Below are positions 56,012 to 64,000 of a DNA stretch of 64,000 bases, piece by piece. The position numbers were made by a program, and so were the translations under genes. Position 1 is the stretch's first letter. Each line of letters begins with the position of its first letter. The DNA is from Actinomyces oris (GTDB lineage Bacteria > Actinomycetota > Actinomycetes > Actinomycetales > Actinomycetaceae): positions 620,001 through 684,000 of the forward strand of contig NZ_VICC01000006.1 of NCBI RefSeq assembly GCF_006546825.1, given 5' to 3'. The notes below the pieces were generated by a model, which did no database searches, was not told where the DNA came from, and saw only the letters and a list, made by a program, of their open reading frames with translations.

Positions 56012-57787
56012 TCAGCGGTAGAGAGGACCGAAGGTGGCGCAGGCCCGGAAGTCGGCGCTCTCGGGCTCGGCGGTGCCGAAGGGCACCCAGGCCTTGGGGC
56101 GCAGGATCCTCTCACGCTCGACGTTGTGCATGTAGACGGGGATGCGCAGCATCGAGGCCAGGGTGATGAGGTCGGCGCCGAAGTGCCCATAGCCGGTGGC
56201 CGTGTGGTTGGCGCCCCAGTTGGCCATCCAGTCGTAGACGGAGGTGAAGGCGCCCTGGCCGGTCAGGCGCGGGACGAAGAAGGTCGTCGGCCAGGTCGGG
56301 TCGGTGCGGTTGACGATCTGGTCGCGCACATCGTCGGGCAGCTCCACGGTCCAGCCCTCGGAGATCTGGAGGACCGGTCCCTGGCCGGCCACGAAGTTCA
56401 GGCGGGTCGCGGTGACGGGCATGCCGCCGGCGGTGGTGAAGTGCGTGGAGAAGCCGCCTCCGGGGAAGTACTCGCGGGTGGCGGCGTGGAAGGTGGAGGC
56501 CTTCAGATCCGCCTCGATGTCCGCCTCGGTGATCTCCCACCAGTGCTTGATGATGGGGTTGCCCTCGGCGTCCTTCTCCTCGCCGGTGGCGTTGAGGGTG
56601 GTGGCCCCGGAGTTGCGCAGGTCGATGAAGCCGTTCTCGGCGCGTCCCTCGAGCTTGTAGCCGGTGACCCGCTCAACGGCCTCGGGACTCCAGTAGGTGC
56701 GCACGTCGCTGAAGAGCTGGGGACGGTGAGTCAGGACGGAGTTGAAGAGCATGGCCACGGCGTTGCCGGCGTCACCCTCCGTGGCGAAGACCTTCTCGGG
56801 CCGCTTGCCGTTCCAGTCGAAGGTGGTGTTGAGGAAGGTCTCGAGGATGTCGCCGTTGGGCTTGTAGTCGGTCCACTGACGCTGCCCCTGGAAGCCCGCC
56901 GCGATGGCGTCGTGCCCCTCGGCCTCCTCGACGAAGCCCAGCTCGGCCAGGGCGGGGTTGCCCTCCATGAGGTCGCGGCCGATGAGGAGCATCTTGATGC
57001 AGTAGTCGAACTGCTCGTCATACTCCTCCTGGGTGAAGCGGTTGGCCTCGGGGTTGCGGTTCTCCCCGATGGTGAGGTGCTCCCGGGCCCAGGCCAGGGC
57101 GGTCTCGTACTCCTGGTGGTCGTAGATGCCGTGGGCGATACGGCGGTCGATCTCGATCATGTCGATGTACTCGGCCCTCATGCCCAGGTAGTCGACGAAG
57201 AACTGCTCGGGAACGCGGCAGCCGGCGATCCCCATGGAGACGGTTCCGATCGAGAGGTAGCTGCGCCCCTTCATGAGGCCGACCCCCAGGGCGGCGCGAG
57301 CGTAGCGCAGGATGTTCTCGACGACGTCGTCGGTCAGGCCCGAGTCGTCGGCGTCCTGCACGTCGTGGCCGTAGATGCCGAAGCAGGGGATGCCCAGCAT
57401 GTTGTAGGCGGCGGCCGCGGCGGCCAGGGTCACGGCCCCGGGGCGCTCGGTGCCGTTGAAGCCCCAGATGGCGTGCGGGATGGAGGGGTCGAGGTCGAGG
57501 ACCTCGGTGATGTAGTTCCAGGAGGCGGTGACGGTCAGGTCGGCGCACACGTTCTCGGTGCGGAACTGCTCCTTGCAGCGGTTGGCCTCGGCCACGCCTC
57601 CGATCGCGGTCTCGGAGATGACGCAGCGCACCGGGCTGCCGTCGGGGTAAGTCAGGCGCGAGGAGATGAGCTCGGCGACATCCTTGGCCAGCTGAGCGGT
57701 CTTGTCCTCGAGGGACTCCCTCACGCCACGACGACGTCCGTCAATGAGGGGACGGATTCCGATGGCGGGGTAGGACGCAGCGGACAT
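56012..57787 (-). CDS. fucI: L-fucose isomerase FucI
   Basis: A 591-residue Mn-dependent isomerase (same length as the E. coli enzyme) converting L-fucose to L-fuculose; may also accept D-arabinose. IGIRPLIDGRRRGVRESLE, WGFNGTERPGAV and ATEGDAGNAVAMLFNSVL are conserved. ATG at 57787 has AAAGGAAAC upstream. First gene of the fucI-kinase-fucU-fucP unit, divergent from fucA. Confidence 0.96.
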   Translation of the reverse strand: MSAASYPAIGIRPLIDGRRRGVRESLEDKTAQLAKDVAELISSRLTYPDGSPVRCVISETAIGGVAEANRCKEQFRTENVCADLTVTASWNYITEVLDLDPSIPHAIWGFNGTERPGAVTLAAAAAAYNMLGIPCFGIYGHDVQDADDSGLTDDVVENILRYARAALGVGLMKGRSYLSIGTVSMGIAGCRVPEQFFVDYLGMRAEYIDMIEIDRRIAHGIYDHQEYETALAWAREHLTIGENRNPEANRFTQEEYDEQFDYCIKMLLIGRDLMEGNPALAELGFVEEAEGHDAIAAGFQGQRQWTDYKPNGDILETFLNTTFDWNGKRPEKVFATEGDAGNAVAMLFNSVLTHRPQLFSDVRTYWSPEAVERVTGYKLEGRAENGFIDLRNSGATTLNATGEEKDAEGNPIIKHWWEITEADIEADLKASTFHAATREYFPGGGFSTHFTTAGGMPVTATRLNFVAGQGPVLQISEGWTVELPDDVRDQIVNRTDPTWPTTFFVPRLTGQGAFTSVYDWMANWGANHTATGYGHFGADLITLASMLRIPVYMHNVERERILRPKAWVPFGTAEPESADFRACATFGPLYR

Positions 57788-57858
57788 GGCAAGTTTCCTT
57801 TCACTGGGCGACGATGACCAGGACCCACGTCGATGTGAGCGCAAACATAGGATGCCCC

Positions 57859-57878
57859 TGACCGAACGGTCATGTCAA
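57859..57878 (-). promoter_or_regulatory. fucI promoter -35 with adjoining operator
   Basis: On the minus strand a perfect TTGACA (57873-57878) is directly followed by TGACCGTTCGGTCA (57859-57872), a dyad with six-base arms and a two-base centre lying between -35 and a possible -10 CATCCT (18-base spacer). This is an ideal repressor site for the local LacI protein, although the half-site is unusual for that family. It may also control fucA. Confidence 0.65.
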
Positions 57879-57995
57879 GCATGAAAACAGAAACGCGAAA
57901 TCGTAGACATGAGAGCGCCAACATGAGACGATGCCTCGGTACCACTTCTGACGCAACGGGGCGCGCAGCGGTACGCCCCGGGGAAAGAGCCCATC

Positions 57996-58664
57996 ATGCT
58001 TCTCAACGACGCTCGACAGCAGATCGCCGATGCCTGCTCCCACTTGTCCGACGACGGCCTGGTCATCGGCACCGCCGGCAACTTGTCCGTTCGGGAGGGG
58101 GACCTGGTCGCCATCACCCCCTCGGGGCTGCCCTACCAGGAGATGCGCCCCGACCTGGTCGCCGTGGTCGAGTACGCCACCGGCAAGCAGGTCGAGGGGC
58201 CGCTCAAGCCCGCCAGCGAGCTGGACCTGCACCTGACCGCGCTGCGGGCGACCGGACAGATGTCGGTCGTGCACACCCACTCCTATGCGGCCACTACCGT
58301 GGCCAGCCTCGAGGGCGTAAGCGCGCTCCCGGCCGTGCACTACTACATCTGCATGTTCGGCGGCAGCGACGTGCGAGTGGCCGACTACGCCATCTACGGC
58401 TCCCCCGAGCTGGCCGCCACTGTCGCCAAGGCCCTCAAGGGACGCACCGCGGCCCTCATGAGCAACCACGGATCCGTGGTGACCGGCCCGGACCTGGCCT
58501 CCACCTACGTCCTGGCCCAGGAACTGGAGTGGGTCTGCGAGCTCTATCTGCGCACGCTCGCCGTCGGCACCCCCAAGATCCTCACCGACGAGCAGATCGA
58601 GGCGGTCGCGTGCAAGATCCGGGACACCGGCTACGGTCAGCACGCCCCAGCCGAGGAGGGCTGA
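57996..58664 (+). CDS. fucA: L-fuculose-1-phosphate aldolase FucA
   Basis: A 222-residue class II aldolase giving dihydroxyacetone phosphate and L-lactaldehyde. E75, H93, H95 and H158 occupy the zinc/catalytic positions (E73, H92, H94, H155 in E. coli). TAGNLSVREGD and ITPSGLPY are conserved. GGGGAAAGAG precedes the ATG. No lactaldehyde reductase is present in the locus. Confidence 0.94.
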   Translation: MLLNDARQQIADACSHLSDDGLVIGTAGNLSVREGDLVAITPSGLPYQEMRPDLVAVVEYATGKQVEGPLKPASELDLHLTALRATGQMSVVHTHSYAATTVASLEGVSALPAVHYYICMFGGSDVRVADYAIYGSPELAATVAKALKGRTAALMSNHGSVVTGPDLASTYVLAQELEWVCELYLRTLAVGTPKILTDEQIEAVACKIRDTGYGQHAPAEEG

Positions 58665-58701
58665 GCGCCGCGGCCACAGGGGACGCGGCCTGCCGGCCGG
58701 G

Positions 58702-58707
58702 TAGGGT
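58702..58707 (+). promoter_or_regulatory. Candidate -10 element of rsmD
   Basis: TAGGGT seven bases before ATG; same hexamer as before recG. Confidence 0.45.
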
Positions 58708-58714
58708 CTTCCCC

Positions 58715-59275
58715 ATGACGAGGATCGTGGCCGGAACCGTGGGCGGACGCAGGATCGAGGTGCCCCGGTCCGGGACGCGCCCCACCTCCGAGCGCGTCCG
58801 CGAGGCTCTTTTCGCCCGCCTGGATCACTACGGGGTGCTCGACGGCGCCCGGGTGCTGGATCTGTGCGCAGGTTCCGGCGCCTTGGGCCTGGAGGCCGCG
58901 AGCCGGGGAGCCGGCGAGGTCACGCTCGTGGACTCCTCGCGCGGTGCGTCGCAGACCTGCCGACGCAACATCCGCTCACTGGGCCTGAGTGGGGTATCGG
59001 CGGTGACCGCGAAGGCGGCCGCCTTCCTGGCAGGCCCGGCGGGCGCTCCGGCGGACCTGGTGCTGATCGATCCTCCCTACGAGCTGAGCGAGGAGGAGCT
59101 CACCGCGATCCTCACTGCCCTGGTCCGCAGCGAGGATCCGTGGCTGGCGCCGCGCGCCGTCGTCGTCGTCGAGCGTTCGACGCGCTCACCGGAACCCACC
59201 TGGCCGGCGGGGCTGGAGCGCTTCGCGGACAAGCGGTACGGCGAGACCACGATCTGGTTCGCCGAACCGGCCTGA
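58715..59275 (+). CDS. rsmD: 16S rRNA m2G966 methyltransferase RsmD
   Basis: A 186-residue SAM-dependent methyltransferase: TRIVAGTVGGRRIEVP and RPTSERVREALF at the N terminus, SAM-binding VLDLCAGSGALGLEAASRGA, and catalytic DPPY. ATG at 58715 starts exactly at the conserved MTRIVAG. It converges on recG with 34 bases between. Confidence 0.95.
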   Translation: MTRIVAGTVGGRRIEVPRSGTRPTSERVREALFARLDHYGVLDGARVLDLCAGSGALGLEAASRGAGEVTLVDSSRGASQTCRRNIRSLGLSGVSAVTAKAAAFLAGPAGAPADLVLIDPPYELSEEELTAILTALVRSEDPWLAPRAVVVVERSTRSPEPTWPAGLERFADKRYGETTIWFAEPA

Positions 59276-59309
59276 GCCGGGGACGCTCCTCGGCCCTCAC
59301 CCTGGTGCC

Positions 59310-61637
59310 TCAGGCTCTTTCGAGGAAGGCCTGGGACTCCTCATCGAGACGCTCGACAATCGCTGCGGCCAGGGCCCGGTGGTCGCTCAGCTGAGGATCG
59401 GCGGCCACGATCCGCTCGGCCTGACGCCTCGCGGTGGCGATGAGGCGGGCATCGCGGGTCACGCGCAGCAGGTCCAGCCCGGAGGTGCGCCCCGACTGCG
59501 AGGCCCCCAGGACGTCACCTTCGCTGCGCAGCTCGAGGTCGGCCTCGGCCAGCGCGAATCCGTCCGTGGTGGAGGCGAAGGCCTTGAGCCGGTGGAAGGC
59601 GATGGAGCCGACCTCCGCACCGGTGACCGCCACGCACAGGGACGGCCTGCTGCCACGCCCGACCCGCCCGCGCAGCTGGTGGAGCTGGGACAGTCCGAAG
59701 CGCTCGGCGTCCAGGATGACCATCATCGAGGCCTCGGGTACGTCCACCCCCACCTCGATGACGGTGGTGGACACCAGGACCGGGGTGTTGCCCGAGGCGA
59801 AGTCGGCCATGGCGGCCGCCTTGTCCTCACCACTCATGCGTCCAGTGAGGACCCCGACGCCGATGCCCCCCAGAGCGGGCTCGCCGGCCAGTCGCTGCCT
59901 CCAGTCCTCGACGGCGGCCAGCGGGCGGTCGGGATGCGAACTGTTCCCCTGCTCCGCGAGCGCCTCCTGCTTCGGCCCGTCATCGGTCTCGACAGCCGCC
60001 GCGCCGTCCATCGGCGCCTGCCGGGGCTCGTCGTCGACCTCGATCCGTGGGCACACGACGTAGACCCGCCCCCCGGAGGCGACCTCCTTGGCGGCACGCC
60101 GCCAGATGCCCTCCACCCAGGAGGTGCGCGACCACGGGACGAGGTGAGTGGGTACAGCGCTGCGCCCGGCGGGCAGCTCGTCCAGGACGGAGGTGGCCAG
60201 GTCTCCGAAGACCGTCATGGCGATGGTGCGCGGGATCGGGGTGGCGGTCATGACCAGGAGGTGGGGCGTGTGGGTCTGTCCAGTGGCCGGGTCGATCAGA
60301 CCGCCGCGCTCGCGCAGGGCGTCGCGCTGGGCGACGCCGAAACGGTGCTGCTCATCGACGACGACCAGGCCGAGGAAGGGGATCTGCACCGTGTCGGACA
60401 GCAGGGCGTGGGTACCCACGACGATCGCCGGCTCACCGGCGGCCAGATCGGTGAGGATCCGACGGCGCTGAGCGGCGAGGGTGGAGCCGGTCAGCAGGTG
60501 GACGCAGGTGGCGCGTTCGGCGCCGCCAAGCATCCCGAGGCGGGCCATGGGCCCCAGGACCGCCTCCAGTGAGGAGTGGTGCTGGGCGGCGAGGACCTCG
60601 GTGGGGGCCAGGAGGGCGGCCTGCCCGCCACCTCCGACCACCTGGAGCATGGCGCGCAAGGCCACGAGGGTCTTACCGCTTCCCACGTCGCCCTGAAGAA
60701 GGCGCTGCATGGGAACGGTGCGGGCCAGGTCGGCGGAGATCTCCTCACCGACCCGCTTCTGCCCGGCGGTCAGGTCGTAGGGCAGGCGGGCGTCGAGGTC
60801 CACTCTCAGGGAGCCCTCCGCCTCCGGGACGGGCCAGGCGACCGCGGTGCATGTCGCCTCATGATGGGCTCGACGCTGGGCCAGGGCGACCTGCAGGATG
60901 AGGGCCTCCTCGTGGCGCAGCCGTTTCCGGGCAGCTTTCCACTGCCCGGAGTCCTCGGGCCGGTGCACCCAGCGGTAGGCGGTGTAGGCGTCGACCAGCT
61001 CCGCCTCGCGCCGCAGCTCCTCGGGGAGGGGGTCGGCGACGTCGCCCGGCTCCAGCTGGTCCAGGACGCTGCGCACCGCCTTGGCCACCAGCCAGGACGG
61101 GAGGGCCTCCGTGCCGGGGTAGATGGGCATGGGTCGGGCCAGCAGGGCCGCGCGCTCGTCCTCATCGAGCTCGTCGAGGACGTACAGGCGCGGGTTGGAC
61201 AGCTGCTTGCGTCCACGGTGGAGTCCCACCTTGCCGCTGAGCAGGACGGTGGTTCCGGGGGCCAGCTGAGCGGCTCGGGCGCGCATCTGGCCGGCCGCAC
61301 CGAACTGGACGAGGTCCATGGTGGAGGCGCCGTCGGTGACGGTGGCCTCCATGAGGGCCGGGACCCGTCCGGAGCGGGTGCGCCGGGAGGAGGCGCGCAC
61401 GACCTGGGCCTGGATGGTGGCCTGCTCGCCCTCGACGAGGGTGCGCATATCGGTCAGCTCCCCCCAGGTGTCGTAGCGCCGGGGCAGCAGGCGCAGCAGA
61501 TCCGCCCCGGTCTCCACCCCCTGCTTGGCGAGCTGTGCGGCCGTGCGCTTGCCCACGAGCCGGGTCACGGGACGCTCGAGCAGGCCGACGCTGCCAGGAC
61601 GGGGCGTGCAGGGTGAGCGATCAGACGAGCCGGACAC
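59310..61637 (-). CDS. recG: ATP-dependent DNA helicase RecG
   Basis: A 775-residue replication-fork-reversal helicase: wedge/OB domain (about 55-170), helicase domains with LLQGDVGSGKT, VVDEQHRFG, VMTATPIPRT and the QLRGRVGRG box, and the C-terminal TRG-like region. It carries a linker of about 45 residues (around MDGAAAVETDDGPKQEALAE) absent from most homologs. GTG start six bases after TAGGGT. Confidence 0.95.
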   Translation of the reverse strand: MSGSSDRSPCTPRPGSVGLLERPVTRLVGKRTAAQLAKQGVETGADLLRLLPRRYDTWGELTDMRTLVEGEQATIQAQVVRASSRRTRSGRVPALMEATVTDGASTMDLVQFGAAGQMRARAAQLAPGTTVLLSGKVGLHRGRKQLSNPRLYVLDELDEDERAALLARPMPIYPGTEALPSWLVAKAVRSVLDQLEPGDVADPLPEELRREAELVDAYTAYRWVHRPEDSGQWKAARKRLRHEEALILQVALAQRRAHHEATCTAVAWPVPEAEGSLRVDLDARLPYDLTAGQKRVGEEISADLARTVPMQRLLQGDVGSGKTLVALRAMLQVVGGGGQAALLAPTEVLAAQHHSSLEAVLGPMARLGMLGGAERATCVHLLTGSTLAAQRRRILTDLAAGEPAIVVGTHALLSDTVQIPFLGLVVVDEQHRFGVAQRDALRERGGLIDPATGQTHTPHLLVMTATPIPRTIAMTVFGDLATSVLDELPAGRSAVPTHLVPWSRTSWVEGIWRRAAKEVASGGRVYVVCPRIEVDDEPRQAPMDGAAAVETDDGPKQEALAEQGNSSHPDRPLAAVEDWRQRLAGEPALGGIGVGVLTGRMSGEDKAAAMADFASGNTPVLVSTTVIEVGVDVPEASMMVILDAERFGLSQLHQLRGRVGRGSRPSLCVAVTGAEVGSIAFHRLKAFASTTDGFALAEADLELRSEGDVLGASQSGRTSGLDLLRVTRDARLIATARRQAERIVAADPQLSDHRALAAAIVERLDEESQAFLERA

Positions 61638-61643
61638 GGCCCC

Positions 61644-61649
61644 ACCCTA
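61644..61649 (-). promoter_or_regulatory. Candidate -10 element of recG
   Basis: Minus-strand TAGGGT, six bases before the GTG. Confidence 0.45.
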
Positions 61650-61680
61650 TGACGAAGAAGCCTGGGAGCCCTTCATGACC

Positions 61681-61708
61681 CGAGGCGCTTGCATATGCGG
61701 GCGCCTCG
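61681..61708 (-). terminator. Hairpin after the DAK2-domain gene
   Basis: CGAGGCGC and GCGCCTCG arms around a 12-base loop, 25 bases past the stop codon. Confidence 0.5.
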
Positions 61709-61732
61709 AGGCATGGCAGCACGCAGAGAGGG

Positions 61733-63685
61733 CTACTCGATGGCGATGAGGACGTCGGGGTGCTCCTGGCCGCCGGCATGGACAGCGACCTCCACGTCCT
61801 CGCCGACCACGTGCCCCCGGGCCCCCACCGCCGCGCTGGCGGCCAGGGCACCGACGTCGCGGCCGGCATTGCGGCCGGTGATGACGGTGAGCAGCTCATC
61901 GGAGGGCCGCAGCGCCGAGGCCACGGCGCGAGCCACGGCCTCACCGTCGGCCTGGGCCCCGTTGAGGGCGATGGTGCGCAACCCCGCGGCGGCGCTCCAG
62001 GCGCGGCGGGCCAGCTCGGCCAGCTCTGCCTCCTCGCCCCTGCCGGCAAGGGCCACCGCGGCGGCCAGGACCCGGGCCTCGTCGTCGGTGTCGCATACGA
62101 GGAGCTGAATGCCCTCGGCCTCATAACGCTCCGAGGACACCCCGGCGCGGGCGGTCTCTCGAGCGGCGCCCGTCTTGCGGGTGGTACCCACCGGAGGGCG
62201 GACGGTGGAGACGGCGGAGCGGGCCGCCAGGAAGCGGGCGGCATCGTGGGCCGCCTCGGTGCAGGCGGCGTCACAGGGCAGCACGATGACCTGGGAGGAC
62301 CCCAGGTCCGCTGCGGCACGGGCGATCCCCTCCCGGTCCGGGTTGAGGACGACGGCGGCGTCGGAGCGGGCGAGCTGCTCGATGAGCCCGGGAGCCCGGG
62401 TACAGGCGATGACACCGACACCGGACTGCCGTGAGCGCACGGCCAGATGCGGGGCCTGCGCCGGTGCGGGACGGGGAGCGGCCGCCTGGGAGGGATGCAT
62501 GCGCACCGACTGCGCCTTGCGCTCGGCCCGGCGCGCGGCCAGGCGCTCGAAGGAGACCACGTGCCCCGTGGGGTCCGAGTCGAACGCCTCCCACGGAGAG
62601 GGCGGCTCGTCCGTGGGGCTCACCAGGGCTGTGGGGTGGAGGTGGTGGATGCAGATCTGCCGGGCACGGCCCGCGTGCGGCAGAGCGGCACGCGGAGTGT
62701 CAGTGTGGACGTGGACCTGGTAGAGGCCCACCCCCAGGGCGTCCGGGGTGCCGACGACGCCCACCGAGTCGCCGATGCGCTCCAGATCCCGACGCAGCTG
62801 ACCGGCCTGGACTGCAGTCGCCTCCAGCAGATACATCACCTCGAACTCGCCGGTGGACATGCCCAAGGGCTCGGGACCGACGCTGTGCGGAACCCCGCCG
62901 GCGGCCAGGTCGGTGAGCATCTGGCGGGCGACGGCGGTGTAGGGGGCGTGCTCGTCGGCGTCCTCGTGGCCCTGGCGCAGCTCTGGGGCCTCAGTCGCCC
63001 CGCGGCCGGCGTCCTGCATCGCGTCGATGGTGTCCGACAGACAGGTCAGCAGCAGCATGAAGGCCGCTCCCCCGGCATCCACCGGGCCGTGTCCGAGGCC
63101 GGAGGTCTCCACAACGGACTCCTGGGCGCCGAAGGCGGCGGCGGCGGCGATGAGGCTCAGGGTGGCGGGCGAGCTCGCCGTCGCCTCCTCCAGGGCGGAG
63201 CGGGCCGCCGTGGCCGCGTCCCGGGCGACCGACAGCAGGGTCCCCGAGACCGGACGGGAGACCGCGGCCCAGGTGGTGTCCGCCATGGCCTCGTAGACGT
63301 GGACAAGCTCGACGGGACGCAGGCCGGTGGGGTCGGGGGCCTCGGCGCAGACATCTGCGAAGGCGGCCAGGGCCTGGGAGACCAGAAGACCCGAGTTCCC
63401 GCGGGCTCCCCGGACGGCGCCGTCAGCTGCGGCCCGGGCCACCTGGGCGGCATCAGCGGCCCGGCCCAGGCGATGGAGGGCGTCGGAGGCCGAGCGCAGG
63501 GTGAGCAGGACGTTGGTTCCGGTATCCGCGTCCGGCACGGGGAAGACATTGAGGACATCGACCAGATCCCGGGTCTGATCGGCAACGATCTCCGCCAGCG
63601 CGATCCAACGCCGCACTGCGGCCCCCTGCAGCACATGGGCCCCTGAGACAGGGGTAACGGGGCGATGTCCTTGAGACTGCGCCAT
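61733..63685 (-). CDS. DAK2-domain protein, FakA/YloV-like
   Basis: A 650-residue protein. The N-terminal DAK2 kinase domain (about 20-215) has VFPVPDADTGTNVLLTL and RGARGNSGLLVSQ; middle and C-terminal YloV-type domains follow, with a 90-residue Ala/Pro-rich insert near 350-410. Relatives (FakA) phosphorylate fatty acids bound by FakB/DegV; no FakB gene is in view. Adjacent to recG, the usual actinobacterial order. GGGGAGG precedes the ATG. Confidence 0.85.
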   Translation of the reverse strand: MAQSQGHRPVTPVSGAHVLQGAAVRRWIALAEIVADQTRDLVDVLNVFPVPDADTGTNVLLTLRSASDALHRLGRAADAAQVARAAADGAVRGARGNSGLLVSQALAAFADVCAEAPDPTGLRPVELVHVYEAMADTTWAAVSRPVSGTLLSVARDAATAARSALEEATASSPATLSLIAAAAAFGAQESVVETSGLGHGPVDAGGAAFMLLLTCLSDTIDAMQDAGRGATEAPELRQGHEDADEHAPYTAVARQMLTDLAAGGVPHSVGPEPLGMSTGEFEVMYLLEATAVQAGQLRRDLERIGDSVGVVGTPDALGVGLYQVHVHTDTPRAALPHAGRARQICIHHLHPTALVSPTDEPPSPWEAFDSDPTGHVVSFERLAARRAERKAQSVRMHPSQAAAPRPAPAQAPHLAVRSRQSGVGVIACTRAPGLIEQLARSDAAVVLNPDREGIARAAADLGSSQVIVLPCDAACTEAAHDAARFLAARSAVSTVRPPVGTTRKTGAARETARAGVSSERYEAEGIQLLVCDTDDEARVLAAAVALAGRGEEAELAELARRAWSAAAGLRTIALNGAQADGEAVARAVASALRPSDELLTVITGRNAGRDVGALAASAAVGARGHVVGEDVEVAVHAGGQEHPDVLIAIE

Positions 63686-64000
63686 CTTCGCCTCCCCTGG
63701 GTCCCGGCTACGACCAGCACACCATGTGTGTCACGCTGTGAACACCTTCTGTTCCATTGCATGATCTGCATATGTGCAGGCGTTCAGCGAGCCTGGTTCA
63801 TGGCTGGGCCGAGCCTTCGGTTTGATATGTGGTTTTAGAGTACCGTCCCAGGCACATTCCTCCCACCGGAGCGAGGCGCACGGACAAGGACCGTGCTCTC
63901 AGCGACGCAGAGCCGAAAGGGCACTCAGGCCACCGGCACGCTGGTCAGGCCGCTACCACCACACCCACCTGAGACACACGTTCTTTGATCAGTGAGATAC
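63686..64000. other. Right-edge intergenic region
   Basis: The promoter of the DAK2 gene lies here. A plus-strand TAGAGT (63836-63841) with TTCGGT about 17 bases upstream may start a gene beyond the window; rpmB is common at this place in relatives. No gene identified inside. Confidence 0.4.

Overview
The window is a GC-rich (roughly two-thirds G+C by eye) chromosomal segment of an actinobacterium. Ten features point there: the nadD/rsfS/histidine-phosphatase block in the same order as in mycobacteria, the fpg/rnc/DUF177/SepIVA-like block, an RNase E with very long disordered ends, a VKOR-type disulfide enzyme, a DtxR-family regulator, an IdeR/DtxR-type iron box, a full cydABDC operon, a MetPS importer, many ATGA/GTGA stop-start overlaps and many start codons placed 6-7 nt after a -10 hexamer (leaderless pattern). 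The combination of VKOR, L-fucose catabolism and cydABDC is most like an oral or host-associated Actinomyces; this is inference, since no rRNA is present. No prophage, insertion sequence or CRISPR array was seen.

Layout. 1-1.2 kb: an AT-rich, apparently acquired Abi_2-family gene. 1.2-11.2 kb: a Mn/Fe-type DtxR regulator overlapping VKOR, a membrane phosphoesterase, a HAD hydrolase, the MetPS methionine/alanine importer, a purine nucleoside phosphorylase, a Cys-rich DUF1540 protein, a gene behind an iron box, MarC, and two tRNA-Ala(GGC) genes with a good terminator. 11.2-14.9 kb: histidine phosphatase, rsfS, a large tail-anchored protein of unknown function, nadD. 14.9-17.1 kb: a divergent pair of a degenerate ROK protein and a DeoR-type regulator around a perfect dyad.

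17.2-28.7 kb is the most unusual region. Seven tightly overlapping genes encode three glycosyltransferases, an ABC exporter, two APH/maltokinase-fold kinases and UDP-glucose 6-dehydrogenase, followed by a large hairpin and a sensor kinase/response regulator pair. The gene set suggests synthesis, phosphorylation and export of a uronate-containing glycoconjugate under its own two-component control. I do not recognise it as a described system.

28.7-37.7 kb (minus strand): rne, then rplU-rpmA-obgE-proB-proA. 38.3-47.6 kb: cydABDC with an operator-rich promoter, followed by a DevS-like GAF histidine kinase and a convergent DevR/NarL-like regulator, so respiration and its probable redox sensor sit together. 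47.7-51.5 kb: mutM, rnc, DUF177, SepIVA-like gene and coaD. 51.6-58.7 kb: a complete L-fucose catabolic locus (LacI regulator, FucP, FucU, FGGY kinase, FucI, FucA) lying between coaD and rsmD, which are usually neighbours. 58.7-64 kb: rsmD, recG and a FakA-like DAK2-domain protein.
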